Source: an uncultured Ruegeria sp. (GTDB lineage Bacteria; Pseudomonadota; Alphaproteobacteria; Rhodobacterales; Rhodobacteraceae). From it: 64,000 bases of DNA. This document shows positions 49,636 to 60,256 of the stretch, piece after piece. Each line of letters starts with the position of its first letter. Positions within the stretch are counted from its first letter, which is position 1. Both the position numbers and the translations under genes were made by a program. The notes beneath the pieces are model-generated. The model had not been told where the DNA came from, did no database searches, and saw only the letters and a list, made by a program, of their open reading frames with translations. Location of the stretch: positions 62,001 through 126,000 of the forward strand of contig NZ_CANMQQ010000001.1 of the NCBI RefSeq assembly GCF_947500045.1, written 5' to 3'.

Positions 49636-50064
49636 ATGACCGCGATCAAACAGGGCGACACCGTTCGCATCCACTACACTGGAACCCTGCTGGACGGCAA
49701 AGTCTTTGACAGTTCCGAGGGGCGCGATCCGCTTGAGTTTGCGGTTGGCTCAGGTCAGATCATTGCCGGTTTGGATGCAGCACTGCCAGGAATGGAGACT
49801 GGAGAGAAAAAGCGCGTCGAGATTGCTTGTGTCGACGCCTATGGACCGGTCAACCCCGGGATGCGGCAGCAAATCCCGCGTGAAGGCATTCCGGATGATA
49901 TCCCACTAGAGCCGGGTACGCAGTTGCAGATGCAAACTCCTGACGGCCAGGCAATACCAGTGACGGTGGTTGAGGTCGATGAGGCGACGGTGACGATGGA
50001 CGCAAATCATCCGCTGGCGGGACAGGATCTGATTTTCGATATCGAGATCGTTTCGATCAACTGA
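49636..50064 (+). CDS. FKBP-type peptidyl-prolyl cis-trans isomerase (SlyD-like)
   Basis: VRIHYTGTLLDGKVFDSSEGRDPLEFAVGSGQIIAGLDAALPGMETGEKK. Confidence 0.92.
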   Translation: MTAIKQGDTVRIHYTGTLLDGKVFDSSEGRDPLEFAVGSGQIIAGLDAALPGMETGEKKRVEIACVDAYGPVNPGMRQQIPREGIPDDIPLEPGTQLQMQTPDGQAIPVTVVEVDEATVTMDANHPLAGQDLIFDIEIVSIN

Positions 50065-50075
50065 CCCCGTTTGAA

Positions 50076-50264
50076 TCACTGGCCCGATAGCTGCGTTAAT
50101 AACGGCTCAACTGCGTTTCGCACAGGTGGTTGAGTCTGAAACACAAAGGCAATCAGCAACAATGTGAGGACCAGCAACAATAGAGTTGCGCGCCTGCTTC
50201 CTGACTTGCGTTTGAAAGCTGGTGAGCGTGTGTTGCTCGCGAGGATCTGTTCAAGCTTACTCAT
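50076..50264 (-). CDS. Small single-TM protein
   Basis: MSKLEQILASNTRSPAFKRKSGSRRATLLLLVLTLLLIAFVFQTQPPV...; one hydrophobic helix. Confidence 0.5.
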   Translation of the reverse strand: MSKLEQILASNTRSPAFKRKSGSRRATLLLLVLTLLLIAFVFQTQPPVRNAVEPLLTQLSGQ

Positions 50265-50323
50265 ATCGCAATCCCTGCAGGGCAAAGATGGTCAAATCTT
50301 GGCGTCCGCAGGGAAAGATATGG

Positions 50324-51124
50324 TCACATCGCCTCGGGTTGGGGCATGCCCAGAATATGATATCCGCCATCGACGCGGATGATCTCGCCCGAGGTGTAGC
50401 TGCCAGCGTCGGACGCCAGATAAACAGCCGTGCCGCCAACGGCCTCCAGGGTAGCATTCGAACGCATGGGCGCGTTCTGGTCGCAGAACTTGTAAGTCTT
50501 GCGCGCGCCGCCGATTGCGGCCCCGGCCAGTGTTTTCATCGGGCCGGGCGAGATGGCGTTCACGCGAATGCCTTCCGGGCCCAGATCATTGGCCAGATAG
50601 CGTGTCGCAGATTCCAGCGCTGCCTTGGCGACACCCATGACATTGTAGTTGGGCACAACCTTGTTCGATCCCTGATAGGTCAGGGTCAACAGCGTTCCGC
50701 CATTGTCTTTCATCATCGGATAGGCGCGCCGCGCAACCTCGATGAACGAATAGGCCGACACGTCCAGTGAATGTTTGAAGTTTGCGCGCGTGGTGTTCAG
50801 GAACCGGCCTGTCAGTTCGGACTTGTCCGAATAGGCGATGGCATGAACGACAAAATCAATCGTCGGCCAGCGTGCCGCCAACTCGTCAAAAGCACGATCC
50901 AGCGAGGCGTCGTCGGTGACATCTGCATCGACCATGAAATCGCTGCCAAGGCTTTGCGCCAGTGGTTCAAGCCGTTTGCCAAATGCCTCGCCCTGATAGG
51001 TGAATGCCAGTTCCGCGCCCGCCTCGTGCATGGCCTTGGCGATGCCCCATGCGATCGAACGGTCATTTGCCACGCCCATGATCAGGCCGCGTTTACCCTT
51101 GAGATTATCCGACATCTTATTCAC
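50324..51124 (-). CDS. fabI: Enoyl-[acyl-carrier-protein] reductase
   Basis: GKRGLIMGVANDRSIAWGIAKAMHEAGAELAFTYQGE, YNVMGVAKAALESATRYLA. Confidence 0.95.
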   Translation of the reverse strand: MNKMSDNLKGKRGLIMGVANDRSIAWGIAKAMHEAGAELAFTYQGEAFGKRLEPLAQSLGSDFMVDADVTDDASLDRAFDELAARWPTIDFVVHAIAYSDKSELTGRFLNTTRANFKHSLDVSAYSFIEVARRAYPMMKDNGGTLLTLTYQGSNKVVPNYNVMGVAKAALESATRYLANDLGPEGIRVNAISPGPMKTLAGAAIGGARKTYKFCDQNAPMRSNATLEAVGGTAVYLASDAGSYTSGEIIRVDGGYHILGMPQPEAM

Positions 51125-52350
51125 CCGTTATACTTCGACAGGATCATGGACCCATTCGTGCCGCCAAAGCCGAAGCTATTGGTCATCACGCTGTCCAAGC
51201 CTGCGTTTTCAACTACTTGAGTTGCAATTTCACCGGGCAGGATGCCTTCGGCAAGTGTGTCGACATTGATCGACGGAGTAATGAAATCATGTTCCAGCAT
51301 CAGCAGGCAGAAGATCGCCTCGAGCGCGCCTGCCGCACCTTGTGCATGGCCGGTCATCGACTTGGTCGATGAAATCGGTGGGACCTGACCTTCACCGAAG
51401 ATACGGCGCACTGCTTCGACTTCACCGACATCGCCAACCGGGGTCGAGGTGCCATGGGCGTTGATATAGCCGACGTTGCGATCTTCGGGCAGGGTGGACA
51501 GCGCCAGACGCATCGCGCGTTCGCCGCCTTCGCCTGACGGCGCCACCATGTCATGCCCGTCCGATGTCGCGGCATAGCCGGTAACCTCGGCATAGATTTT
51601 GGCGCCACGCGCAAGTGCATGTTCCAGATCTTCGAGAACCACGATGCCACCGCCGCCAGAAATCACGAACCCATCGCGGTTCTGATCGAATGCGCGCGAG
51701 GCTTTGTCGGGCGTGTCATTGTACTTGGACGACATCGCGCCCATTGCGTCAAACAGGCAAGACAGCGTCCAGTCCAGCTCTTCCCCGCCGCCTGCGAACA
51801 TCACGTCCTGTTTGCCCAGCATGATCTGTTCGGCTGCGTTGCCGATGCAGTGCAGCGAGGTCGAGCAGGCAGAGGTGATCGAATAGTTGATGCCCTTGAT
51901 CTTGAACGCAGTCGCCAAGTTCGCTGAGATCGTCGAACACATGCATTTTGGCACCGCAAACGGGCCGATCCGCTTGGTTGCGCCAGTTTTCAGCACGGTC
52001 TGGTGTGCGGTTAACATGGCGCTGGTCGAAGGTCCGCCCGATCCGGCCACCAGACCGGTGCGAGGGTTGACCACTTGGTCTTCAGACAGTCCGGAATCCG
52101 CGATGGCCTGGTTCATCGCGATATGCGCATAGGCAGCACCCGGCCCCATGAAGCGCAGCGAACGCTTGTCTACATGTTCGGCCACATCGATTTTCAGCGA
52201 TCCGGCGATCTGGCTGCGAAAGCCGTGTTCGACCATCTGGTCATTGGCCACAATGCCGGATTTGCCTGTTTTGAGAGAGGCAAGCACCTCTTCGGCGTTG
52301 TTCCCGATCGAGGACACAACCCCCAGACCGGTGACGACTACTCGACGCAT
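51121..52350 (-). CDS. fabB: 3-oxoacyl-ACP synthase I
   Basis: MRRVVVTGLGVVSSIGNN, SITSACSTSLHCIG active-site Cys, NAHGTSTPVGD; next to fabA. Confidence 0.95.
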   Translation of the reverse strand: MRRVVVTGLGVVSSIGNNAEEVLASLKTGKSGIVANDQMVEHGFRSQIAGSLKIDVAEHVDKRSLRFMGPGAAYAHIAMNQAIADSGLSEDQVVNPRTGLVAGSGGPSTSAMLTAHQTVLKTGATKRIGPFAVPKCMCSTISANLATAFKIKGINYSITSACSTSLHCIGNAAEQIMLGKQDVMFAGGGEELDWTLSCLFDAMGAMSSKYNDTPDKASRAFDQNRDGFVISGGGGIVVLEDLEHALARGAKIYAEVTGYAATSDGHDMVAPSGEGGERAMRLALSTLPEDRNVGYINAHGTSTPVGDVGEVEAVRRIFGEGQVPPISSTKSMTGHAQGAAGALEAIFCLLMLEHDFITPSINVDTLAEGILPGEIATQVVENAGLDSVMTNSFGFGGTNGSMILSKYNG

Positions 52351-52380
52351 GTGCGTTCTCCTTTTTGCGGCCGGTCAGGC

Positions 52381-52890
52381 TCAGGCGTCTGACAGAACGA
52401 CCTTCATGTCCTTGACGTCGTATATCAACTCGCCATCGGCTTCGACGATGCCATCTGCCACACCCATGGTCAGGCGACGTGTCTGGATCGCTTTTTTGAA
52501 ATCGATCTTATAAGTCAGCACTTTCCGGTCTGGGCGCACCATTCCGGTCAGCTTGACCTCTCCGACGCCGACGGCCATGCCGCGCCCTTGCCAGCCGCGC
52601 CAGCCGAGGTTGAAGCCGGTCAGTTGCCACAAACCATCCAGGCCAAGGCAGCCGGGCATTATGGGATTGCCGGGGAAATGGCAGTCAAAGAACCAAAGAT
52701 CGGGCGTGATATCAAATTCAGCCAGCACATGACCCTTGCCATGTTCACCGCCATCGCCCGAGATGTCGGTGATCCGGTCCATCATCAGCATCGGCGGAGC
52801 GGGCAACTGCGCATTTCCGGGGCCGAATAGCTCGCCACGGGCGCATTTCAGCAGATCGTCTTTGTCAAAACTGCTCGGGAATTGGGCCAT
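52381..52890 (-). CDS. fabA: 3-hydroxydecanoyl-ACP dehydratase/isomerase
   Basis: [31 protein letters not shown]. Confidence 0.96.
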   Translation of the reverse strand: MAQFPSSFDKDDLLKCARGELFGPGNAQLPAPPMLMMDRITDISGDGGEHGKGHVLAEFDITPDLWFFDCHFPGNPIMPGCLGLDGLWQLTGFNLGWRGWQGRGMAVGVGEVKLTGMVRPDRKVLTYKIDFKKAIQTRRLTMGVADGIVEADGELIYDVKDMKVVLSDA

Positions 52891-53003
52891 TCTGCCGCCT
52901 CTCCTGCCTGGGTCCGTTTATTGCATCTGGCCTCGTCTAGCACCCGTTTGCAAGGTCCTGCAAGACCGGCAGGCCATATCATGTTGTTACAGCGATACTT
53001 CTT

Positions 53004-53021
53004 GCAAATGAAATTCATTTG
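53004..53021. promoter_or_regulatory. 17-bp palindrome in the fabA-irr divergent promoter (candidate Fur-superfamily operator)
   Basis: CAAATGAA-A-TTCATTTG; shares GCAAATGAAATTC with 39769-39781. Confidence 0.45.
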
Positions 53022-53077
53022 AAATTGCAGGGCGGGCACACTTATATTAAGGGCAGCTAAACGCAGGTATCGGATTC

Positions 53078-53494
53078 ATGACACCCCAGAGCCGGGACAT
53101 CGCTACAAATTGGTTGGTTAACGCAGACTTGCGACCAACGCGTCAAAGGGTTGCTTTGGCCGAGCTGCTTGTCGGCGACGGTTTGCATCGCCATGTGACG
53201 GCGGAAAGCTTGTTTGAATCTGCCAAAGCCAACGGTGATGCAGTGTCTCTGGCCACCGTTTACAACACCTTGCGCGCGTTCTGTGATGCCGGGGTGTTGC
53301 AAGAAATCACGGTCGACGGCTCCAAAAGCTATTTCGACACCAATACGCATGATCACCCGCATTTCTACTGGGAAGATGAAAGCCGCCTGAGCGATGCGCC
53401 ATCCGATCAATTGGTGATCCAACAATTGCCCGAAGCGCCCGAAGGTGTCGAGATTGCCTCGGTCGATGTGGTGATCCGCCTGCGCAAGAAGTAG
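53078..53494 (+). CDS. irr: Fur-family regulator, Irr-like
   Basis: LRPTRQRVALAELLVGDGLHRHVTAESLFESAKANGDAVSLATVYNTLRAFCDAGVLQEITVDGSKSYFDTNTHDHPHFYWE. Confidence 0.85.
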   Translation: MTPQSRDIATNWLVNADLRPTRQRVALAELLVGDGLHRHVTAESLFESAKANGDAVSLATVYNTLRAFCDAGVLQEITVDGSKSYFDTNTHDHPHFYWEDESRLSDAPSDQLVIQQLPEAPEGVEIASVDVVIRLRKK

Positions 53495-53497
53495 TCG

Positions 53498-54394
53498 CTA
53501 GTCTCTTTGTAGTAGCTCAACCAACGCACGTTCGGCTGTCGTTATCATTGGGTCGGTCGGTCCGGTGCCATGACGCGCCAGCACGACGGCTTCGGTCGCT
53601 TCCGGGTCGGAAACCGGCAGGCTGACAAGATGTTTCCGATCGTAGCTGTAGCCACTTTCCGGGCTTGCATAGCTAATCCCAACACCTTCACCATGAGCGG
53701 CCAGACTGCGCTGAATCTCCAGCGACTCCGCCCGGTGTGAGATCGTGGGATTCAGCGCTTTGCGCCTGAACAGCCCAAGCACATGCTGTGCGGACAGACC
53801 CTCTTTGGATAGAATAAGGGGGTATTTCGCAAGCTCTGCCAGGCTCAACTGATCAGCCCTTGCCAGGGGGTGATCAGCAGACAGCAGCGCACGCGGGGTG
53901 CTGTCGAACAGCTTTCTACATGAAAAACCGGCGTCCATGCCCAAGTCGTATGTCAGCGCAAAGTCATATTTGCCGTCGATCAGACCGGAAATCAGGCCTT
54001 CAAAGGTCTCAACCCCGTGCGTCAGAACAATATCGGGCAGGGCTTCTCGCAAATGATGCAGAGATTGCGCCAGAAGAAATGGTGCCAGATCGATAAAGCA
54101 TCCAAGCCGTAACCGGCTTTCTCCGGCAACCGGCTGTTTTGAGTCTTCAAGCAGGGCCGCTCGGTTCAACAAAGCTTCGGCCTCTTCGATGAATTTGCGA
54201 CCTTGAGGGGTCAGCGCCATCGGTGCACCCCGCCTTCGGGAAAAAAGCGGATACCCCAGATGTGATTCGACCCGGGTCAACGCGTTGGACAAAGCCGGTT
54301 GCGAGACATTGAGGCGCAGCGCTGCCGCAGACAGGCTGCCATGCCGACCAATGGCACACACATATTCGTATTGCCGCAGTGTAAGGTATAACAT
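53498..54394 (-). CDS. LysR family regulator
   Basis: LRQYEYVCAIGRHGSLSAAALRLNVSQPALSNALTRVESHLGYPLFSRRRG; divergent from phytanoyl-CoA dioxygenase gene. Confidence 0.92.
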   Translation of the reverse strand: MLYLTLRQYEYVCAIGRHGSLSAAALRLNVSQPALSNALTRVESHLGYPLFSRRRGAPMALTPQGRKFIEEAEALLNRAALLEDSKQPVAGESRLRLGCFIDLAPFLLAQSLHHLREALPDIVLTHGVETFEGLISGLIDGKYDFALTYDLGMDAGFSCRKLFDSTPRALLSADHPLARADQLSLAELAKYPLILSKEGLSAQHVLGLFRRKALNPTISHRAESLEIQRSLAAHGEGVGISYASPESGYSYDRKHLVSLPVSDPEATEAVVLARHGTGPTDPMITTAERALVELLQRD

Positions 54395-54479
54395 GAAGTT
54401 AACACTTAGATCGAAAGATATGATTTGAACAGAGGCTTCATTCATGTGCAGATCGGTTGACCAATTCAAGGAGACCAAC

Positions 54480-55277
54480 ATGACCCACCCTCTTGTTACA
54501 CAGGCAATGATCGATGACTATCAAAGAGACGGCGTTGTTCTGGTCAAAGGTTTGTTCGCTGACCACGTCGAAACCCTACGGGCAGGGGTCGCTGCGAACA
54601 TGGCAGAGCCGGGGCCTTATGCCTCGGAGAACAAGAAAGAGGGTGAAACTGGTCGGTTCTTTGACGACTATTGCAACTGGTCGCGTATCCCGCAATTTCG
54701 TGCAGTTGTTGAGGCGTCTCCTGCTGCCGAGGTTGCTGCGGACCTCATGCAGTCGCAATCCGTGCAGATGTTTCACGATCATGTTCTGGTGAAAGAGCCC
54801 GGTACATCGATGGCGACGCCATGGCACCAGGACGGACCTTACTACTTTGTCGAGGGTCAGCAGAATATCAGCTTCTGGTCACCGCTGGATTCCGTGAAAC
54901 AAGCCACGTTGCGTTGCGTCGCCGGCTCGCATCGCTGGGAAAAAGAGGTGTTGCCAACCCGCTGGGTATCAGAAAAGGGGTTTTTTGCGGATGAGGGCCA
55001 GTACATGCCGATCCCCGATCCGGATGCCGAAGGAATGACGGTTGTTGAGTTTGAGATGGAGCCGGGTGATGCGGTGGCCTTTAACTATCGCACGCTGCAC
55101 GGCGCACGCGGTAATACCTCGGACAGCCGACGCCGGGCCTTTTCGCTACGGCTGGTCGGTGACGATGCGCGCTATGTCGAACGTCCGGGCCGCACTTCAC
55201 CTCCTTTTCCGGGGCATGACATGAAACCGGGGCAGCGCCTGCGCAAAGATTGGTTCCCCGTTCTGTTGCAGCGGTAG
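54480..55277 (+). CDS. Phytanoyl-CoA dioxygenase family protein
   Basis: PWHQDGPYYFVEGQQNISFWSPLD Fe-binding HxD region; FNYRTLHGARGNTS distal His. Confidence 0.9.
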   Translation: MTHPLVTQAMIDDYQRDGVVLVKGLFADHVETLRAGVAANMAEPGPYASENKKEGETGRFFDDYCNWSRIPQFRAVVEASPAAEVAADLMQSQSVQMFHDHVLVKEPGTSMATPWHQDGPYYFVEGQQNISFWSPLDSVKQATLRCVAGSHRWEKEVLPTRWVSEKGFFADEGQYMPIPDPDAEGMTVVEFEMEPGDAVAFNYRTLHGARGNTSDSRRRAFSLRLVGDDARYVERPGRTSPPFPGHDMKPGQRLRKDWFPVLLQR

Positions 55278-55280
55278 GGC

Positions 55281-56144
55281 CTAGAACCACTGACCCGGTT
55301 CGATCAACCCCAGATCCAGCAGTTGGCGCGAATCCCATTCGAATGGCACTGAACGGCTCCAGCAAAAGTCGGAGATATCGAAGGTTGATCCGGCGTTGGA
55401 CTTCAACGCCTTGGCTGCCCGGAATGAGCAGATCGCAGCGGTCAGGTTATTGTGCCACGGGCAGGCATGAGTGTTGTATTCCGCCTCGTTGAACGTGTGA
55501 TCCGGCAATAGCATGAGATCGGGTTTTGCTTTGAACAGCGAAATCCGGTCGATGCGGCGGCGTTCATACGGAATGTGATCCTCAAACCGCCAGCGCAGGC
55601 CACCGGACATGTCGAGTTGCCGTTCCAGCGGCTTGCCAGACGCATCATGGCGTGTATGGGCGTAATATCCGGTTCTATCCAGCATCGCGTGATCGGGGGC
55701 CACGCCATTCGGAAAGGTGGCCAGATCGTTTGCATACAGATCGATCACATGGGTCAGCATTGCCTGACGCCGCTCTTCTGAATGGAAGGCGAGCAGTTCC
55801 CCGACCGAGCGTGTCTCGCAGAACGGATAGAACAAATATTCAGCGTTGTAGCAGTAGTAGATCCAAATGCCCTGAGCGGCCTGCATGATCCGGTTGACGG
55901 TGTCAAAAACGACGGTTCTGGGCGCACATGTCAGCGTGACCTGATGAACTCTGGCGCTAAGGGCGTCGTCCAATGTGAATTCGGATGGCAGGAACGCGAT
56001 AACCGATTTGAAGCCTAGTTTCAGATGGTGGTGCAGCGTACCTTCTAATTCGATGTCATCCTCGGCGAAGATCAGCGCCACGGGACCCTTGCTCAGGATC
56101 GCTCCTCCGGTTTTCAAGAAGTGGTCGAGGGTTTCGTATTGCAT
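55281..56144 (-). CDS. Conserved hypothetical protein, possibly GT2-like fold
   Basis: 288 aa from [39 protein letters not shown]. The 591-aa track ORF is over-extended over miaB. Confidence 0.7.
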   Translation of the reverse strand: MQYETLDHFLKTGGAILSKGPVALIFAEDDIELEGTLHHHLKLGFKSVIAFLPSEFTLDDALSARVHQVTLTCAPRTVVFDTVNRIMQAAQGIWIYYCYNAEYLFYPFCETRSVGELLAFHSEERRQAMLTHVIDLYANDLATFPNGVAPDHAMLDRTGYYAHTRHDASGKPLERQLDMSGGLRWRFEDHIPYERRRIDRISLFKAKPDLMLLPDHTFNEAEYNTHACPWHNNLTAAICSFRAAKALKSNAGSTFDISDFCWSRSVPFEWDSRQLLDLGLIEPGQWF

Positions 56145-56264
56145 CGTTGGCTTCGTTTCCGCCTTGCTGGAAATTTCCGTCAAATTCGGGTAATTGCGCC
56201 AGCATTGCAAGCAGCGTTCGTTCCGTATAGACGACGCCGACCCAGCGACTGCAAAGGCCAACTC

Positions 56265-57584
56265 ATGTCTGAACCAAAAAAGCTGTTTATCAAGACCTAT
56301 GGCTGTCAGATGAACGTTTATGACAGTGAACGCATGGCTGAGGCGCTGGGCGGGCAGGGCTATGTCGAAACTAAATCGCCTGATGAAGCGGATATGATCC
56401 TGCTCAATACCTGCCATATCCGCGAGAAAGCGGCTGAAAAGGTCTATTCCGAACTGGGTCGCTTCAAGGGTCTGAAAGCAGACAAGCCAGATCTGAAAAT
56501 TGGTGTAGCGGGTTGTGTGGCTCAGGCCGAGGGCGAAGAGATCATGCGCCGCCAGCCGCTGGTTGATCTGGTGGTCGGTCCACAAAGCTATCATCGGTTG
56601 CCCGAGATGGAGGCGAAGACGCGCACGGGTGAAAAAGCGCTGGATACCGATTTCCCCGAAGAAGATAAATTCGAGAAGCTCAAGAACCGCCCAAAGGCAA
56701 AGCGTGGGCCGACTGCGTTCCTGACCGTGCAGGAAGGGTGTGACAAATTCTGTGCCTTCTGCGTGGTGCCTTATACCCGTGGGGCCGAGGTGAGCCGCCC
56801 GGCGGACCGCATTATTCGCGAGGCGCAGGATCTGGTCGAGCGCGGTGTGCGCGAAATCACGCTGCTGGGGCAGAACGTCAACGCCTATCATGGGGCCGGA
56901 CCAAATGGGGACATGACCCTTGCCGGTCTGATCTGGGAATTGAACAAGGTCGACGGGCTGGAACGCATCCGCTTTACCACGTCGCATCCCAATGACATGG
57001 ACGATGCGCTGATCGAAGCACATGGCACTTGTGAAAAGCTGATGCCCTATCTGCATCTGCCGGTGCAGTCAGGATCGGACAAAATCCTGAAGCGGATGAA
57101 CCGCAGCCATACCGCCGAAAGCTATTTGCGTTTGATCGAGCGTATCCGTGCGGCGCGGCCCGATATTCTGATGTCAGGCGATTTCATCGTGGGCTTCCCG
57201 GAAGAGACGGAAGAGGATTTTCAGGCCACATTGGATTTGGTGGAAGAGGTTAAGTACGGCTACGCGTACTCCTTTAAGTACTCGACGCGTCCCGGTACGC
57301 CTGCGGCAGAACGGCCACAGGTCGAGGCCGAAGTGGCCGATGAGCGTCTGCAGCGCCTACAAGCCATGATCACACGCCATCAGCGAGTGATCCAGGATGC
57401 CATGGTTGGTCAAACTGTGAGTGTTTTGTTTGAAAAACCGGGGCGGCAACCAGGCCAGATGGTCGGAAAATCCGAGTATCTTCACGCGGTTCACGTTACT
57501 GACGCAGATGTGGCAAGTGGAGATTTACGTAAGGTAAGGGTCAAATCCTCTGGCGCGAACTCGCTGGGTGGGGAATTGATCTGA
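56265..57584 (+). CDS. miaB: tRNA-2-methylthio-N6-dimethylallyladenosine synthase
   Basis: [36 protein letters not shown] radical-SAM CxxxCxxC, C-terminal TRAM-like region; start at [10 protein letters not shown]. Confidence 0.97.
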   Translation: MSEPKKLFIKTYGCQMNVYDSERMAEALGGQGYVETKSPDEADMILLNTCHIREKAAEKVYSELGRFKGLKADKPDLKIGVAGCVAQAEGEEIMRRQPLVDLVVGPQSYHRLPEMEAKTRTGEKALDTDFPEEDKFEKLKNRPKAKRGPTAFLTVQEGCDKFCAFCVVPYTRGAEVSRPADRIIREAQDLVERGVREITLLGQNVNAYHGAGPNGDMTLAGLIWELNKVDGLERIRFTTSHPNDMDDALIEAHGTCEKLMPYLHLPVQSGSDKILKRMNRSHTAESYLRLIERIRAARPDILMSGDFIVGFPEETEEDFQATLDLVEEVKYGYAYSFKYSTRPGTPAAERPQVEAEVADERLQRLQAMITRHQRVIQDAMVGQTVSVLFEKPGRQPGQMVGKSEYLHAVHVTDADVASGDLRKVRVKSSGANSLGGELI

Positions 57585-57747
57585 TCCATCGCGCTTGCGC
57601 TGTAAGGGTCTATTGCGACTAAATTTAACCCTTGATTTATGACTTGGAACTATGCTCCGACGGAGGCCAGTTGTCTCGGGGCGGGTCTTTGGTATTGCAA
57701 GTTTATCGACCCGGAAAGGCAGGCCACTGTGGTGGAGGGTACGAGTA

Positions 57748-58512
57748 ATGAGCAGGATACATTTGCCAAGATCAATGATTTGTCGCGCTTTGACGGCACT
57801 GGCATTGTTGTTGTCCTGCGTTACGCCCACTCTGGCTGGGGATGTGACCGGGGATTTCAGCGACCCAGAAGTGATCTCGGCGGACCGTGATGCCAGTGAT
57901 GTTCGGGCTTTTTATCTGGGTGTAAGCGCTGGTCATGCCTCGGGCGGTTCTGACGAGTTCGGTCTACGTGTCAATGGCGGTACCTTGTTCGGGGCCGGAG
58001 AGGTCAGCACCGATGGAAACTTCGCCGGATTCCGGGGGGGCTGGCGTGGTATACTGCCTGCCCGAGGCGGGCGGGACTATGTTTACGGTCTAGAGGTTGG
58101 CTATGACTTTGGTACACTCGACGGCAGCACGTCGTCACAGATCGGTGGAACGCTTGTAAGCGGCAGATCTGCAATTTCCGACGTGTTTTCGATACGTCTT
58201 CGAAACGGCCTGACCAACCGTAGTCGCAGCGTTTTATACTTCGTGACTGTGGGATACGTGCGCGGGGATATTACGACCTCGGCGTCCTTGACCGATATTG
58301 GTGGGACTTCGCGGTTTGAAGAGGTGGATCGACGGCAGGGCTTCTCGGCCAGCTTGGGTGCAGAGCACAAACTGAACGACAATTGGTCGATCACCGGTGA
58401 GATCGAATACCTCCAGTTCGAATCAGAAACTGTAGAATTGGGCCCGACATTCAGCACCAAATCGACGCCAAGTTATCGCGGATTGCGGATCGGGTTGAAT
58501 TATACCTTCTGA
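57748..58512 (+). CDS. Outer-membrane beta-barrel protein
   Basis: Signal peptide (ALTALALLLSCVTPTLAGD), alternating beta-strand pattern, C-terminal RGLRIGLNYTF. Confidence 0.8.
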   Translation: MSRIHLPRSMICRALTALALLLSCVTPTLAGDVTGDFSDPEVISADRDASDVRAFYLGVSAGHASGGSDEFGLRVNGGTLFGAGEVSTDGNFAGFRGGWRGILPARGGRDYVYGLEVGYDFGTLDGSTSSQIGGTLVSGRSAISDVFSIRLRNGLTNRSRSVLYFVTVGYVRGDITTSASLTDIGGTSRFEEVDRRQGFSASLGAEHKLNDNWSITGEIEYLQFESETVELGPTFSTKSTPSYRGLRIGLNYTF

Positions 58513-58659
58513 AGAAACGGCATCAGATGCCCCATAAACCACACCGACAAGGCCAATCGGCGCTTTTGTCATCCAGTTTGTAAAAAATGAAACTGCGGCT
58601 TGCGTCCACCTCGGGATGTTGTCTACGCTCAGGGTGAAACGCCAAGACAGGAGAACGGA

Positions 58660-59682
58660 TTGGCCATCGGTGCCCTGACCCCACCGCAAGATGACATGCC
58701 CCAGCGTGAGGTGCTTGTTGAATTTCCAGACAATAGACTGTTGATCGATTTATGTGGCGAATATGACCGCAACCTGACTGACATCGAACAAAAGCTCTCG
58801 GTGCAGATCGTGCGCCGCGGCAATCAGCTGGTCGTGCTGGGTGATGATGAATCGCAAAAGCAGGCGATCGAGGTTCTGCAGGCCCTTTACACAAGGCTCG
58901 AAGGCGGGCGCGACGTTGAAGCGGCGGATGTTGATCGTGAGCTTCGCATGGGCAATTCCGAAGCCGGAACCGGTACGCGGGAAGGCGACCAACTTGAGAT
59001 GTTCAGGGGGGGTACGGTCGAAATCAAGACCCGCAAAAAGCTGGTCGAGCCACGCACGGACGCGCAAAAAGCCTATGTTCAGTCGTTGTTCAACAATGAA
59101 CTGGCCTTTGGTATCGGCCCGGCGGGTACGGGAAAAACCTATCTGGCCGTCGCTGCGGGCGTTTCGATGTTTATTGGCGGTCATGTGGACCGGATCATTC
59201 TTAGTCGACCAGCAGTCGAAGCGGGTGAAAAGCTGGGTTATCTGCCTGGCGACATGAAGGATAAGGTCGATCCTTATATGCAGCCGCTTTATGACGCGCT
59301 GAATGATTTCTTGCCGGGCAAGCAGCTGGCCAAGCTGATTGAAGAAAAGCGGATCGAGATCGCACCGCTCGCTTTCATGCGCGGTCGCACGCTGGCAAAT
59401 GCGTTTGTGGTGCTGGATGAGGCGCAGAACGCCACGACCATGCAGATGAAAATGTTCCTGACGCGTCTGGGTGAGGGCAGCCGGATGGTGATCACCGGCG
59501 ACCGTTCGCAGGTTGACCTGCCGCGTGGTGTGCAATCTGGCCTCAAAGATGCCGAACGGCTGCTGAAGACGATCCCGAATATCAGCTTCAACTACTTCAC
59601 TTCAAAAGACGTCGTGCGCCATCCGCTTGTCGCCGCCATCATCGAGGCGTATGAGGCCGATGTGGGCCGCGAAACGGGGTGA
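58660..59682 (+). CDS. phoH: PhoH family protein
   Basis: FGIGPAGTGKTYLAVAAGVSMFI, LSRPAVEAGEKLGYLPGDM, VVLDEAQNATTMQMKMFLTRLGEGSRMVITGD; probable TTG start preceded by AGGAGA. Confidence 0.94.
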   Translation: MAIGALTPPQDDMPQREVLVEFPDNRLLIDLCGEYDRNLTDIEQKLSVQIVRRGNQLVVLGDDESQKQAIEVLQALYTRLEGGRDVEAADVDRELRMGNSEAGTGTREGDQLEMFRGGTVEIKTRKKLVEPRTDAQKAYVQSLFNNELAFGIGPAGTGKTYLAVAAGVSMFIGGHVDRIILSRPAVEAGEKLGYLPGDMKDKVDPYMQPLYDALNDFLPGKQLAKLIEEKRIEIAPLAFMRGRTLANAFVVLDEAQNATTMQMKMFLTRLGEGSRMVITGDRSQVDLPRGVQSGLKDAERLLKTIPNISFNYFTSKDVVRHPLVAAIIEAYEADVGRETG

Positions 59683-59716
59683 ACCCCCAGGGCTCCGACG
59701 GGTATTGGCGCCTTGG

Positions 59717-60220
59717 ATGACCGGCATGAATCTGGAAATAACAATCGAAGATGAACGCTGGCAGGGGCTTGAACCTCTGGCAGGACGCGCGCTTAGCGAA
59801 GTTCTGGCCTTCTGCGGCCTGGAGTCCGATCTCTGCGAAATCAGTATATTGGGGTGCGACGATGAGCGGATCGCGGTTTTGAATGCCGAATTCCGCGAGA
59901 AACCTTCCCCTACCAACGTACTAAGCTGGCCTGCCGAAGACCTTGCCCCCAATAATCCCGGAGGTAAACCAACGGTGCCCAAGCCTGATTTTACCGGCGA
60001 GATCACATTGGGCGACATTGCAATTTCTTATGATACCTGCGCGCGTGAGGCGACCGAGACGGGTAAATCCATAGAGGATCATGTGACCCATTTGATCGTT
60101 CATGGTACGTTGCATTTGCTGGGTTACGATCACATTCGTGACCTCGACGCCACTTTGATGGAGCGGGTCGAGATAGAGATACTTGGCAAACTGGGTATAG
60201 ATGACCCATATAATGTATGA
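59717..60220 (+). CDS. ybeY: rRNA maturation endoribonuclease YbeY
   Basis: HLIVHGTLHLLGYDHIRDLDATLMERVEIEILGKLGI; track start over-extended. Confidence 0.95.
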   Translation: MTGMNLEITIEDERWQGLEPLAGRALSEVLAFCGLESDLCEISILGCDDERIAVLNAEFREKPSPTNVLSWPAEDLAPNNPGGKPTVPKPDFTGEITLGDIAISYDTCAREATETGKSIEDHVTHLIVHGTLHLLGYDHIRDLDATLMERVEIEILGKLGIDDPYNV

Positions 60221-60256
60221 CATGGGCACAATTGCCCGATCATTTGGAACAGGATA

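Noticed and set aside
55281-57056. 591-aa minus-strand ORF in the track
   Set aside because: N-terminal 300 residues are antisense to miaB; genuine start is most likely 56144.
58750-59535. 261-aa minus-strand ORF
   Set aside because: Antisense to phoH, no domain signature.
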